A stretch of 32,465 bases of DNA from Candidatus Sulfopaludibacter sp. SbA3 (GTDB lineage: Bacteria > Acidobacteriota > Terriglobia > Bryobacterales > Bryobacteraceae): contig CAMDED010000086.1 of assembly GCA_945893365.1 (NCBI GenBank), forward strand, positions 1-32,465, given 5' to 3'. The position numbers and the translations under genes are program-made. Positions 5,949 to 13,495 of the stretch are shown here, piece after piece; the stretch's first letter is position 1, and each line of letters begins with the position of its first letter. The notes under the pieces were generated by a model. The model worked only from the letters and a program-made list of their open reading frames with translations. It was not told the origin of the DNA and searched no databases.

Positions 5949-8726
5949 TCAGTCGATGAACGCGAACTCGGCCGAGTTCAACAGCGTGTGGCATAGGCTC
6001 GCGAGCGATTGCCAGCGGGCGGCCGCGAGAACCGGCGCGTCGGAGTTCTCCGACACCAGCTTCTCCCGCCACAGCCGCATGAATTGATCGAGCGACTCGA
6101 TGCCCGCGTGAACTTCCGCGCCCGTCGGTGCGCGGGAGAGAATTCGCAGATAGGCTTGCTTCACCTGTTCGCCGCGATCCTGTTCGAACTCGTCAATCAA
6201 ACGGCCGGCAAGGTAGCGCGATTGATCCCAGATCATAGTGCCGTTGGTCATCTGCAGAGCCTGTGTGGCCACGTTCGATAAACGGCGCTCCACGCAGTTG
6301 GGCGTCATTGGAGGCTGATCGAACACTTCAAACATCGTCACAGGCGTCTGGCGGCGATGGAGGACATAGATGGCGCGACGGTAGCCATCGCGCCTGGCTT
6401 TCACCACTACTTCCTTGTCCGCCTTCACTTCGATGTCCGCGGGAGGCCCGAACATGGTTGCGTCCAGGCGCCCGGTCGCCGAGAGCGCCGCATCGTACAG
6501 CGCCTCCGCATCGAGGCGGCGCAGGGGCATACGCGCCAACAGGATATTTTCGGGATCGGCGGTCGGAAGCGTATTGAGAGACGAAGCTTGGCGGTAGGCC
6601 GATGAGGTCATCATCAGGCGATGCATCGCCTTCTGGCTCCAACCTCGCGCGACGAATTCCACGGCCAGCCAATCGAGCAATTCCGGATGCGAAGGCGCGC
6701 TGCCGGCGCGGCCGAAGTTCGACGGGCTCGCGACAATGCCGCGCCCGAAGTGACGCATCCACATCTGGTTCATCGCAACGCGCGCCGTGAGCGGATGGTT
6801 CGGCTGCGTCAACCAGCGAGCGAGCGCGAGCCGGCGGCCGGAGCTTCGACTGCCCTCCCACGGCGCGATTACTCGATAGGGCTCAATCGAAGCGCTGAGA
6901 ACAGCCGGCACGCCGGGCGCGACCCGTTCGCCGGGGTTAAGCGCATCGCCGCGGCGCAGAAGGTAGAAGGCCGAGGGCTCGCCTTCGTTGTCCATCAGGA
7001 CACGGACATGCGGCTTCGGCGCGAGCTTCCGTTTCAGCGCATCCAACTCCTTCTGAACCGGCTCGCCGCGTTGCTTCAATTTCGGAAATTTCGCGAACAG
7101 CTTATCCAAAGGGATTTTCGCCGGATCCTCGAAAATCTCCGCCTTCACGTCGCGCTGGTATTCTTCGCGATAGGAAGCCGAGAGATCCGCGAGGCTCTTT
7201 TCGAGCTTACCGATCTCCGCGTCGAGCGGCTTGTTGGTGGCTTCGTAGGCGGCCATCTCCGACGGCAGGGCCGCGGCGAACTCCCGCTTTTTCGGAGGCA
7301 GCCAATCGTAGGGATCGTACGCCGATTGCAGGATCGCGGTCAGACGATAGTAGTCGCGCTGGGGGATCGGGTCGTACTTGTGGTTGTGGCAGCGCGCGCA
7401 GCCTACCGTCAAGCCCATGACGGACGAAGTCAGCACTTCCACTTCGTCGGCGATGATATTCATCCGTTCGGCGATGAAGCCCCGCTCGGGCGCGTTCGTC
7501 GGGTCTGGCGTGGTTCGCAGAAAACCTGTGGCGGCAAGCCGGTCGAGACTTTCCTGAGTCATCGCGCCAAGCTTGGTGTAATCGGTGAGTTCGTCTCCGG
7601 CGATCTGCTCGCGCACGAACTCCGAGTAAGGCTTGTCGCTGTTCAGGGCTCGAATCACGTAGTCGCGATAACGCCAGGCATAGCGCCTGACCCCGTCGTC
7701 CTGACCGAAACCCTCCGAGTCCGAGTAGCCTGCCAAGTCGAGCCAGTGCTGGCCCCAGCGCTCTCCATAGCGCGGCGATTCCAGCAGACGGTCCACCAGC
7801 CGCTCATACGCATCGGGACTCGAGTCATTCAGAAACTCATCCCGCTGCGCCGGGGTTGGGGGTAAGCCCGTTAGATCGAGGTACGCGCGGCGCATCAGCT
7901 TGGCTTTCTCCGCCTCTGAAGCGAAGGCCAGACCCTTGGCCTCAAGCTTTTCGAGCAGAAATGCGTCGATCGGGTTTCTCACTCGATCGGCCGTCTTGAC
8001 GGAAGGGACAGCCGGGCGCTTCGGCCGCTGAAACGCCCAGAAACGCCGGTCCTTGTCCGTCACCAGCCGATCCTCGCCGTCGACCGCCGCGGTCTCGCGA
8101 GGCGCGCCTTCCTGAGCCCCTTGCGCGATCCATGTCCGGAGCCGCGCGACTTCGCCTTCCGTGGGCGGGCGAACCGAATATTCGAGCTGCAGTTTCGCCG
8201 GCGGCATTTCGCCCGAAACGATTCTCTTAATCAGCAGGCTCTCCTCGGGCTTGCCGAGGATTACGGCCGGGCCCGACTTTCCGCCCTTGAGACGCGACGC
8301 CACCGTGCGAAGGTCCAATCCGCCTTCCTGTTTCCGTTTGCCGTGACACGCCACGCAGCGGATCTGGATTATGGGCAGTACGTCATGTTCCGTAACCTGC
8401 TCCGGGGCTTTGAGGGTGCGGTCGATCCAATCTCGAATTCTGGCGATCTCCGTATCCGCGAGTTTTTGGGGGCCGGGCGGCATGGCGCGCGTAGTCAGCT
8501 TATCCACGAGCAGGCTCTTCGCGGAAGCACCGGGCGCAACTGCCGGCCCGTGGATACCGCCTTTTCGAACGGCGTCGGGACTTCTTAGATCCAGACCTCC
8601 CTGCGGGTTTTTCTCCCCGTGGCATGCGACGCACTTGGCCGCGAAAATCGGGAGCACGTCGGTCTCGAACGCCGGCGGCGCCGTCACCGCGGAAAACAAT
8701 AAGAGCAATGCGAACATTGCCGTCAT
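5949..8726 (-). CDS. PSD1 (DUF1549/DUF1553) protein with two c-type heme motifs, first copy
   Basis: A 925-residue exported protein. The N-terminal signal (MTAMFALLLLFSAVTAPPAF) leads into two planctomycete-type cytochrome c domains. Their heme sites are CVACH at 32-36 and CVACH at 124-128, each followed by a GGLDLR segment and a downstream MPP methionine (candidate axial ligand). DUF1549 follows (GERWGQHWLDLAGYSDSEG) with a third conserved CARCH inside it (VGCARCHNHKYDPIPQRDYY). DUF1553 closes the protein (PLTARVAMNQMWMRHFGRGIV). The family is thought to act outside the cytoplasm in redox processing of polymers or their products, but the reaction is unknown. A good ribosome binding site (AAGGTGGT) lies just upstream of the chosen ATG; an in-frame GTG/ATG further upstream would bury the signal peptide. 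It pairs with the downstream DUF1501 gene. Confidence 0.88.
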   Translation of the reverse strand: MTAMFALLLLFSAVTAPPAFETDVLPIFAAKCVACHGEKNPQGGLDLRSPDAVRKGGIHGPAVAPGASAKSLLVDKLTTRAMPPGPQKLADTEIARIRDWIDRTLKAPEQVTEHDVLPIIQIRCVACHGKRKQEGGLDLRTVASRLKGGKSGPAVILGKPEESLLIKRIVSGEMPPAKLQLEYSVRPPTEGEVARLRTWIAQGAQEGAPRETAAVDGEDRLVTDKDRRFWAFQRPKRPAVPSVKTADRVRNPIDAFLLEKLEAKGLAFASEAEKAKLMRRAYLDLTGLPPTPAQRDEFLNDSSPDAYERLVDRLLESPRYGERWGQHWLDLAGYSDSEGFGQDDGVRRYAWRYRDYVIRALNSDKPYSEFVREQIAGDELTDYTKLGAMTQESLDRLAATGFLRTTPDPTNAPERGFIAERMNIIADEVEVLTSSVMGLTVGCARCHNHKYDPIPQRDYYRLTAILQSAYDPYDWLPPKKREFAAALPSEMAAYEATNKPLDAEIGKLEKSLADLSASYREEYQRDVKAEIFEDPAKIPLDKLFAKFPKLKQRGEPVQKELDALKRKLAPKPHVRVLMDNEGEPSAFYLLRRGDALNPGERVAPGVPAVLSASIEPYRVIAPWEGSRSSGRRLALARWLTQPNHPLTARVAMNQMWMRHFGRGIVASPSNFGRAGSAPSHPELLDWLAVEFVARGWSQKAMHRLMMTSSAYRQASSLNTLPTADPENILLARMPLRRLDAEALYDAALSATGRLDATMFGPPADIEVKADKEVVVKARRDGYRRAIYVLHRRQTPVTMFEVFDQPPMTPNCVERRLSNVATQALQMTNGTMIWDQSRYLAGRLIDEFEQDRGEQVKQAYLRILSRAPTGAEVHAGIESLDQFMRLWREKLVSENSDAPVLAAARWQSLASLCHTLLNSAEFAFID

Positions 8727-9331
8727 CTTACCACCTTGCCGGAAACCCGCCGCGCTTCCGTCCAGTATCCCAAATGGCCCAGTGGAAGTTCGGATTTCCA
8801 CAACGGGCCACCGGTTCCGCGATCAAGCCGGCCCGACGTCAAAGCAAAGTAGAAAATTCCGGTTGTCGGCAGAGTAGAAGGTGCCGGTCTTGGGAGGCTG
8901 ATTGGGGCTCCCACGGTATAGTCGGGCCGCCGAGCCGGGGTGGCGCCCGGTAACGCCCCCAAGCCCAATGCGACAGACCGGCTTTGGCTTCCCGGCCGTT
9001 TTCGACGCGGTCGCGGCGTGTTGGCGCGCCGCAATCGGCGATATCGGCATAGCCTCCTTCACACAGCCCATGCAAGCTTTCATCCAGCCGCAACTCCACC
9101 CGGCAATTCGCGCGGGCATTTGAATGCGTCGGCCGGCAAACCAGGTCGCCAGCGGCCGATGCAGATCCGTTACGCTCGCCAGCGGCCGAGCGAAGAGGCT
9201 GTTCCATTCCGGCCAAACGCTCTCCAGGCAATCGTTGGCTGCCCTTCTCACTTAACCGCGACAACCGCGGATCATCATGATCAGGACGCCCCCTCGTGTG
9301 ATAGAATCCGTGTCGGAGAAAGCCTCTCAAC
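8727..9331. other. 605-base stretch without a supported gene
   Basis: Open frames exist on both strands, but none shows a recognisable motif, a ribosome binding site or a plausible start. The right end must carry the promoter of the plus-strand amidohydrolase, and the left end that of the minus-strand PSD1 operon. A 14-base direct repeat (TCGCCAGCGGCCGA at 9146-9159 and 9176-9189) sits in it. It may contain a decayed gene, but I cannot identify one. Confidence 0.5.
9299..9307 (+). promoter_or_regulatory. Possible extended -10 promoter element
   Basis: TGATAGAAT fits the extended -10 pattern TGnTANNNT of sigma70 promoters. It lies 25 bases before the amidohydrolase start, which would give a short leader with GGAGA at 9315-9319 as the ribosome binding site. 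No good -35 hexamer is visible at the right distance, so support is weak. Confidence 0.3.
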
Positions 9332-10654
9332 ATGCTACGGACCAATCGAATTCTGCTCGCCTGGATATTCTGCACGGCGGGTCTGGCGGGCGAAACGCTG
9401 GTGCTCGAGAACTTTACTTTGATCGACGGAAACGGGGGGCCGCCGCTCGCAAACGCTGCGATGGTGATCACGGAAGGACGCATCAAGTGGATCGGGGCCA
9501 AGGCCGGGCTGAAGACGCCAAGTGGAGCCGAGCGCCGCGACTTGACGGGAAAGTTTGTCACGCCCGGCATCATCAACCTCCACTCGCACCTTGGTAACGG
9601 CGTCGATCTCACGCAGGACCCGAAAAATTTCACTCCCGAAAACCTGGCGAGGCAACTGGCACTCTACGCCTCCTACGGCGTCACGTCCACCGTCAGTATG
9701 GGCAGCGACCAGGATCTGATCTACGCTGTCCGTACCGCGCAGCGGCGGGGCAGGCCCAAGGAGACGCGCATTTTCACGGCGGGCAGGGGATTCACGGGAC
9801 CGGCGGGGTATCCAACTTCGGCGCCGGGTATGAAGGGCGTGCCGTACGAGGTCAGCTCGGTGGAAGAGGTGAAGAAGAACGTCGCTGAACTCGCCGGAAA
9901 GAAGGTCGACCTCGTAAAGATCTGGGTGGACGATCACCTAGGCAAGGAACGCAAGATCCCCATGGAACTCTCGAAGGCCATCATCGCCGAGGCGACGATG
10001 CGCAAGATCAAAGTGGCGGCGCACGTGTTTTATCTGGATGATTCGAAGGAGCTGGTCAACGCCGGCTTGCGAGCGCTCGCGCACAGCGTCCGGGACAAGG
10101 AAGTGGACGACGGCCTGATTTCCGTCATGAAGACAAAAGGGGCGTACCAGATCCCGACCCTCACGCGCGAGATTTCGACTTTCTTCTTCGCGAAACCGGG
10201 CGAACTGGTTAACGATCCCTACTTCACACGGGGACTTTCGCCGTCGCTTGCGGCTCTCTTGAAGACGCCCGAGTTCCAGAAGAGAATGCTCGCCGATCCG
10301 GACTATCTGCACGGCGCGGAGTGGCTCGCGATGGCGAAGAAGAATCTGAAAAAGCTGTCGGACGCCGGCGTGAAAATCGGGTTCGGAACGGACACGGGTC
10401 CGCCGCGCCGCTTCCAGGGCTTCTTCGAACAATGGGAAATGGAGTTGATGGTGGATGCCGGCATGACGCCGCTGCAGGTGATTACTTCGGCCTCGAAGAC
10501 GGCGGCGGAGTACCTGGGCGAATCGAAAAATTTGGGCACGCTGCAGGCCGGCAAATGGGCGGACCTCATCGTGCTCGCGAAGAATCCGCTCGACAACATC
10601 AAGAATACTCGCTCGATCGAGACGGTGCTGATCGCCGGAAGAAAGGCGAATTGA
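9332..10654 (+). CDS. Secreted metal-dependent amidohydrolase (imidazolonepropionase-like)
   Basis: A 440-residue amidohydrolase with an N-terminal signal-like segment (ILLAWIFCTAGLAGE). The small beta-sandwich is followed by a TIM barrel carrying the metal-binding HSH in INLHSHLG (near residue 85), a candidate carboxylated Lys in VDLVKIWVDD, His in VAAHVF and in LAHSV, and the catalytic Asp in FGTDTG (near 350). The C-terminus has the typical GTLQAGKWADLIVLAKNPL segment that completes the sandwich domain. The closest family type is the broad imidazolonepropionase-like/prolidase-like group, which hydrolyses C-N bonds in cyclic amides or peptides; the substrate here is unknown. The next gene starts 16 bases after its stop and has a strong ribosome binding site, so the two are probably co-transcribed. 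Confidence 0.85.
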   Translation: MLRTNRILLAWIFCTAGLAGETLVLENFTLIDGNGGPPLANAAMVITEGRIKWIGAKAGLKTPSGAERRDLTGKFVTPGIINLHSHLGNGVDLTQDPKNFTPENLARQLALYASYGVTSTVSMGSDQDLIYAVRTAQRRGRPKETRIFTAGRGFTGPAGYPTSAPGMKGVPYEVSSVEEVKKNVAELAGKKVDLVKIWVDDHLGKERKIPMELSKAIIAEATMRKIKVAAHVFYLDDSKELVNAGLRALAHSVRDKEVDDGLISVMKTKGAYQIPTLTREISTFFFAKPGELVNDPYFTRGLSPSLAALLKTPEFQKRMLADPDYLHGAEWLAMAKKNLKKLSDAGVKIGFGTDTGPPRRFQGFFEQWEMELMVDAGMTPLQVITSASKTAAEYLGESKNLGTLQAGKWADLIVLAKNPLDNIKNTRSIETVLIAGRKAN

Positions 10655-10670
10655 TCGAAGGAGGTCCGCG

Positions 10671-11591
10671 ATGAAGTGGACGCGCCGGGAGATTCTAGCC
10701 GCGTTTGCGGCCGCGCCGTTGGCTCAGGCCGCGCCGAAATATACCGTCGGTATCACGACGTACACGCTGGGCGGCTGGGAGAGCGACGTCCTCCTCTCGT
10801 TCCGCGAGGCCCATGAAGCAGGTTACAACTACGTCGAATCGTTCTCGAACTTTTTTACGGAGTATTTCGACAAGCCCGATGTCCTGCGGAAAAAGATCGA
10901 CGAAATCGGTGTGAAGTTTGTAACCATTTCGAATGGCGGGGGCATGGAAAGGCGCTTCGAAGATCCCTCGAAACGAAAGCAGTTGATCGCGGATCACATG
11001 CGCCTGGTCAGGTTCATCAAGCGGTTCGGGTGCGATCATCTCAAGATCAATACGGGCCCGCGGCGGCAGGAGGGAACGACGGCGGAAGATCTGAAGAATA
11101 TCTCGGCGACGCTTGACGAATTGGGTAAGCAGATTCACGGCGAGGGTCTGAAGTTCGGCGTCCACGCGCACATGTGGACTCAGTTTGAGAACGGCAGGGA
11201 AGTGGATGCCGTGATGGGCGCCACCGACCCGAAGTACGTCCAATTCGTGCTCGACACAGGGCAGGTCACCATGGGCGGCATGGACCCCGTTGAACTGACA
11301 AAGAAACTGGGACACCGCATCATCGAGTTCCACCTGAAAGATACGATGCCCGAGCACCGGGGCGGCGCGAAGCGGCGCCTCGAACGCAACAACGCCATGA
11401 AGGACCCGATATTCTTTGAACTCGGCAAGGGAGGCGTGGACTTCCCCGGGATCAGAAAGCATCTCGACCGGATCGGCTGGCAGGGCTGGCTCACCGTTGA
11501 GCTCGACTCCTCACCCGCCCGGCCCCCGAAGGAAAGCGCGCGCATCAGCAGGAAATACATCGAGACGAAACTGGGGATAAAGGTAAGTTGA
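10671..11591 (+). CDS. Tat-exported xylose-isomerase-like TIM-barrel protein (sugar phosphate isomerase/epimerase family)
   Basis: A 306-residue protein of the AP-endonuclease-2/xylose-isomerase-like superfamily. Metal and substrate residues typical of the barrel can be placed: Glu in YNYVESFSN, His pair in FGVHAHMW, Asp in FVLDTGQVTMGG, His in IEFHLKD and Glu in LTVELDSS. The N-terminus (MKWTRREILAAFAAAPLAQAA) is a compact twin-arginine signal, which is unusual for a sugar isomerase but common among acidobacterial and planctomycete members. It implies a folded enzyme acting in the periplasm. The ribosome binding site (AAGGAGGT) is strong and 7 bases from the ATG. It follows the amidohydrolase by 16 bases and touches the next gene, so it sits mid-operon. 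The substrate cannot be told from sequence. Confidence 0.82.
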   Translation: MKWTRREILAAFAAAPLAQAAPKYTVGITTYTLGGWESDVLLSFREAHEAGYNYVESFSNFFTEYFDKPDVLRKKIDEIGVKFVTISNGGGMERRFEDPSKRKQLIADHMRLVRFIKRFGCDHLKINTGPRRQEGTTAEDLKNISATLDELGKQIHGEGLKFGVHAHMWTQFENGREVDAVMGATDPKYVQFVLDTGQVTMGGMDPVELTKKLGHRIIEFHLKDTMPEHRGGAKRRLERNNAMKDPIFFELGKGGVDFPGIRKHLDRIGWQGWLTVELDSSPARPPKESARISRKYIETKLGIKVS

Positions 11592-11592
11592 C

Positions 11593-12609
11593 TTGCCGCT
11601 GACCAAGCGCTGGATCATCAGTCGTAACGTCGACCTTACTTTCATCATCGGCAGTTCTCTTGCGGGCTATCTGTATCTTTTTCTGAACCTCGTCCTGCAG
11701 GTGCCGATTTCGTTCCTGTGGTGGTTCTGGTCCGTCGGGTTCGACGGCACGCACATCTTCGGAACGGCTTCGCGCACGTTCTTCGACAGCGAGGCGCGGA
11801 AAACGGACCGCATGCTGCTATTCGGCAGCGCGGCATTCTTCTTCTCGCTCGGTCCGGCGATGGTGCTGGCGGGAGCGAAGCCCCTGCTGGCCATGATCGT
11901 CGCGGTGTGGGCCTATTATCACGTCATGCGGCAGCATTATGGGTTCATGGCGCTCTATAAGGTCAAGAACCGCGACGTCGAGCGGAGCGATGCCGTTCTC
12001 GACCGGGTGTTCTTAGGCGTCATGATGGTGGTCCCGCCATTTCACCGCTTCCTCGTGCATCATCCGAGAGAGCTTGGAATGCCTGCGCGCTGGGCGTTTG
12101 AGACTCGTTTTCCGAATTTCGAGCCGCTGATGTGGCTGGCGGTTGCGTTGACGTGCGCGGTCTTCGCGGTTCGGCAAGTTCAGCGTGCGCGCGCCGGCGA
12201 CTCCTTCAACCTGCCGAAATTCCTGCTCCTCGGCGCGGTGTTGCCGCTCCACTGGATCACCTTCGCCACAATGAGCTGGCAGGCCGCGGTGCCAACCGTG
12301 ACGATTGTCCATAACCTGCAATATCACGCCCTCATCTGGTTTCATAACCGCAATAAGTATGCGGCGAAAGGCGCTGTTGCGAAGCACGGGCGCATCCCGG
12401 CCGCGGTGACGGCGAGCCTCGTCAGCTACGCTTTGATCGCCCTTGTCTTCAGCGCGGCTTACCGCATTCCAGGCTTTCAGCTTGGCCGCATGTCCGATCT
12501 GGCCTTCGGATTTTTTGCCGGATTCGGACTCACGCACTACTATCTCGACAGCCGGATCTGGCGCGTGCGCAGCGATCCAAGCCTGCGGCAGACGCTGCAA
12601 CTGGCGTAA
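11593..12609 (+). CDS. His-rich polytopic membrane protein of unknown function
   Basis: A 338-residue protein with about eight hydrophobic segments (for example LTFIIGSSLAGYLYLFLNLV near the start and LVSYALIALVFSAAYRI near the end). I do not recognise a named family. Polar clusters that look conserved sit at membrane edges: FDGTHIFGT, YYHVMRQHYGF, VHNLQYHALIWFHNRNKY and THYYLDSRIW. Such His clusters are the pattern of membrane di-metal enzymes (desaturase/hydroxylase-like or Brp/Blh-like dioxygenases), so a metal-dependent enzyme is a reasonable guess, not a finding. No ATG is available near the start; I chose a TTG at 11593, one base after the preceding stop and with AAAGG upstream, which suggests translational coupling. 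Confidence 0.65.
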   Translation: MPLTKRWIISRNVDLTFIIGSSLAGYLYLFLNLVLQVPISFLWWFWSVGFDGTHIFGTASRTFFDSEARKTDRMLLFGSAAFFFSLGPAMVLAGAKPLLAMIVAVWAYYHVMRQHYGFMALYKVKNRDVERSDAVLDRVFLGVMMVVPPFHRFLVHHPRELGMPARWAFETRFPNFEPLMWLAVALTCAVFAVRQVQRARAGDSFNLPKFLLLGAVLPLHWITFATMSWQAAVPTVTIVHNLQYHALIWFHNRNKYAAKGAVAKHGRIPAAVTASLVSYALIALVFSAAYRIPGFQLGRMSDLAFGFFAGFGLTHYYLDSRIWRVRSDPSLRQTLQLA

Positions 12610-12658
12610 GCTCATAAGAACGGCGGGCCGTCGAGGGGCCCGCAAAACAGGCGCACCG

Positions 12659-12974
12659 ATGCTTGAGCTTCGCGGCGTGATCAAGCGCTATTCCGGGATT
12701 CCGGCCGTCAACGGCGTCAGCTTCGCCGCGCGCGCCGGTGAGGTGACCGGGTACCTCGGACCCCAACGGGTCCGGCAAATCGACGACACTCAAGATGATC
12801 GCCGGACTCATTGAGCCGAGTGAAGGCGAAATCCTGCTCGACGGCCAGCCAATCGGGCGCGACCCGATCTCGCACCGGGAGCGCTTCGGCTGCGTCTCCG
12901 AAGAGCCGCAGCTCTATCCGCGTCTCACCGCCGTCGAATCGCCGCGAGGTCGTCGCGTGTCGGTTCCACGCTAA
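12659..12974 (+). pseudogene. ABC transporter ATP-binding protein, frameshifted and truncated
   Basis: The ATG at 12659 begins a typical ABC ATPase (MLELRGVIKRYSGIPAVNGVSF). The Walker A sequence is broken by one extra C in the CCCC run at 12761-12764. With that base removed the frame reads [19 protein letters not shown] and goes on through the Q-loop region ([18 protein letters not shown]). After about residue 95 the similarity stops abruptly, and a stop follows at 12972-12974. The signature motif, Walker B and H-loop are all missing, so even a corrected frame would not give a working ATPase. The break point near 12945 looks like a deletion or recombination junction. No permease partner remains nearby. 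Confidence 0.8.
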
Positions 12975-13066
12975 CCGCGCAAGCAGGCTGCGGCCGACAG
13001 TCTCAGTTGCCGCTGAGCTTCCCGCGCGTCCGGTCATGGATTTCCGTGACCTCCGGCGTCAGATTC

Positions 13067-13433
13067 TCATCGCAAATCAGCCATCTCGTACAGCGGCCGG
13101 ATTTCGATCTCGCTCGGTCCCGGCATGGGATTGGGGCAGCGCTTACCCAAGCGACCGCCTCGTCCATGTCCTTGACTTCCCAGAGCCAGAAGCCGGCGAC
13201 CAGCTCGCGGGTTTCGGCGAAAGGCCCGTCGATGACCGTGCGGCCCGGACGATCGAACGCAATACGCTTGCCCTGCGAGGAGGGCTTGAGGCCGTCGGCG
13301 ACGAGCGGGATGCCGGCATTGCGAAGCTCGTCATTAAATCTGCTCATCGCTCCATCGCCTCCATCGCCTCGGGCGTGGGGACAAAGCCCTTTTCGCTGTC
13401 GTCGGTAGCCTTTACGAACACCATCACACGCAT
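13067..13433 (-). pseudogene. YCII/DGPF-domain protein with two single-base frameshifts
   Basis: A strong ribosome binding site (AAGGAGA) precedes an ATG at 13431-13433, starting MRVMVFVKATDDSEKGF. The frame ends early at 13344, but the YCII/DGPF domain continues in a second frame (RFNDELRNAG ... TVIDGPFAETRELVAGFWLWEVKDMDEAVAW) and finishes in a third (RCPNPMPGPSEIEIRPLYEMADLR). The first shift is a missing base in one of three tandem CATCGCCTC copies (13345-13370). The second is a missing A in what should be GTAAAGCGC near 13143. Restoring both bases gives exactly 123 codons including the stop, the normal family length. The gene may therefore be intact in the organism and miscalled here. 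YCII proteins often neighbour ECF-type sigma factors; none is recognisable here. Function unknown. Confidence 0.8.
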
Positions 13434-13495
13434 TGTCTGTCTCCTTGTTTGATGGACCAAACTATGCTCATGTTTCTGTCTCCTGCATAGATACT

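Noticed and set aside
6621-7865. Plus-strand open frame (414 codons) inside the first PSD1 gene
   Set aside because: Antisense shadow of DUF1549/DUF1553 coding sequence; no start signal and no recognisable domain.
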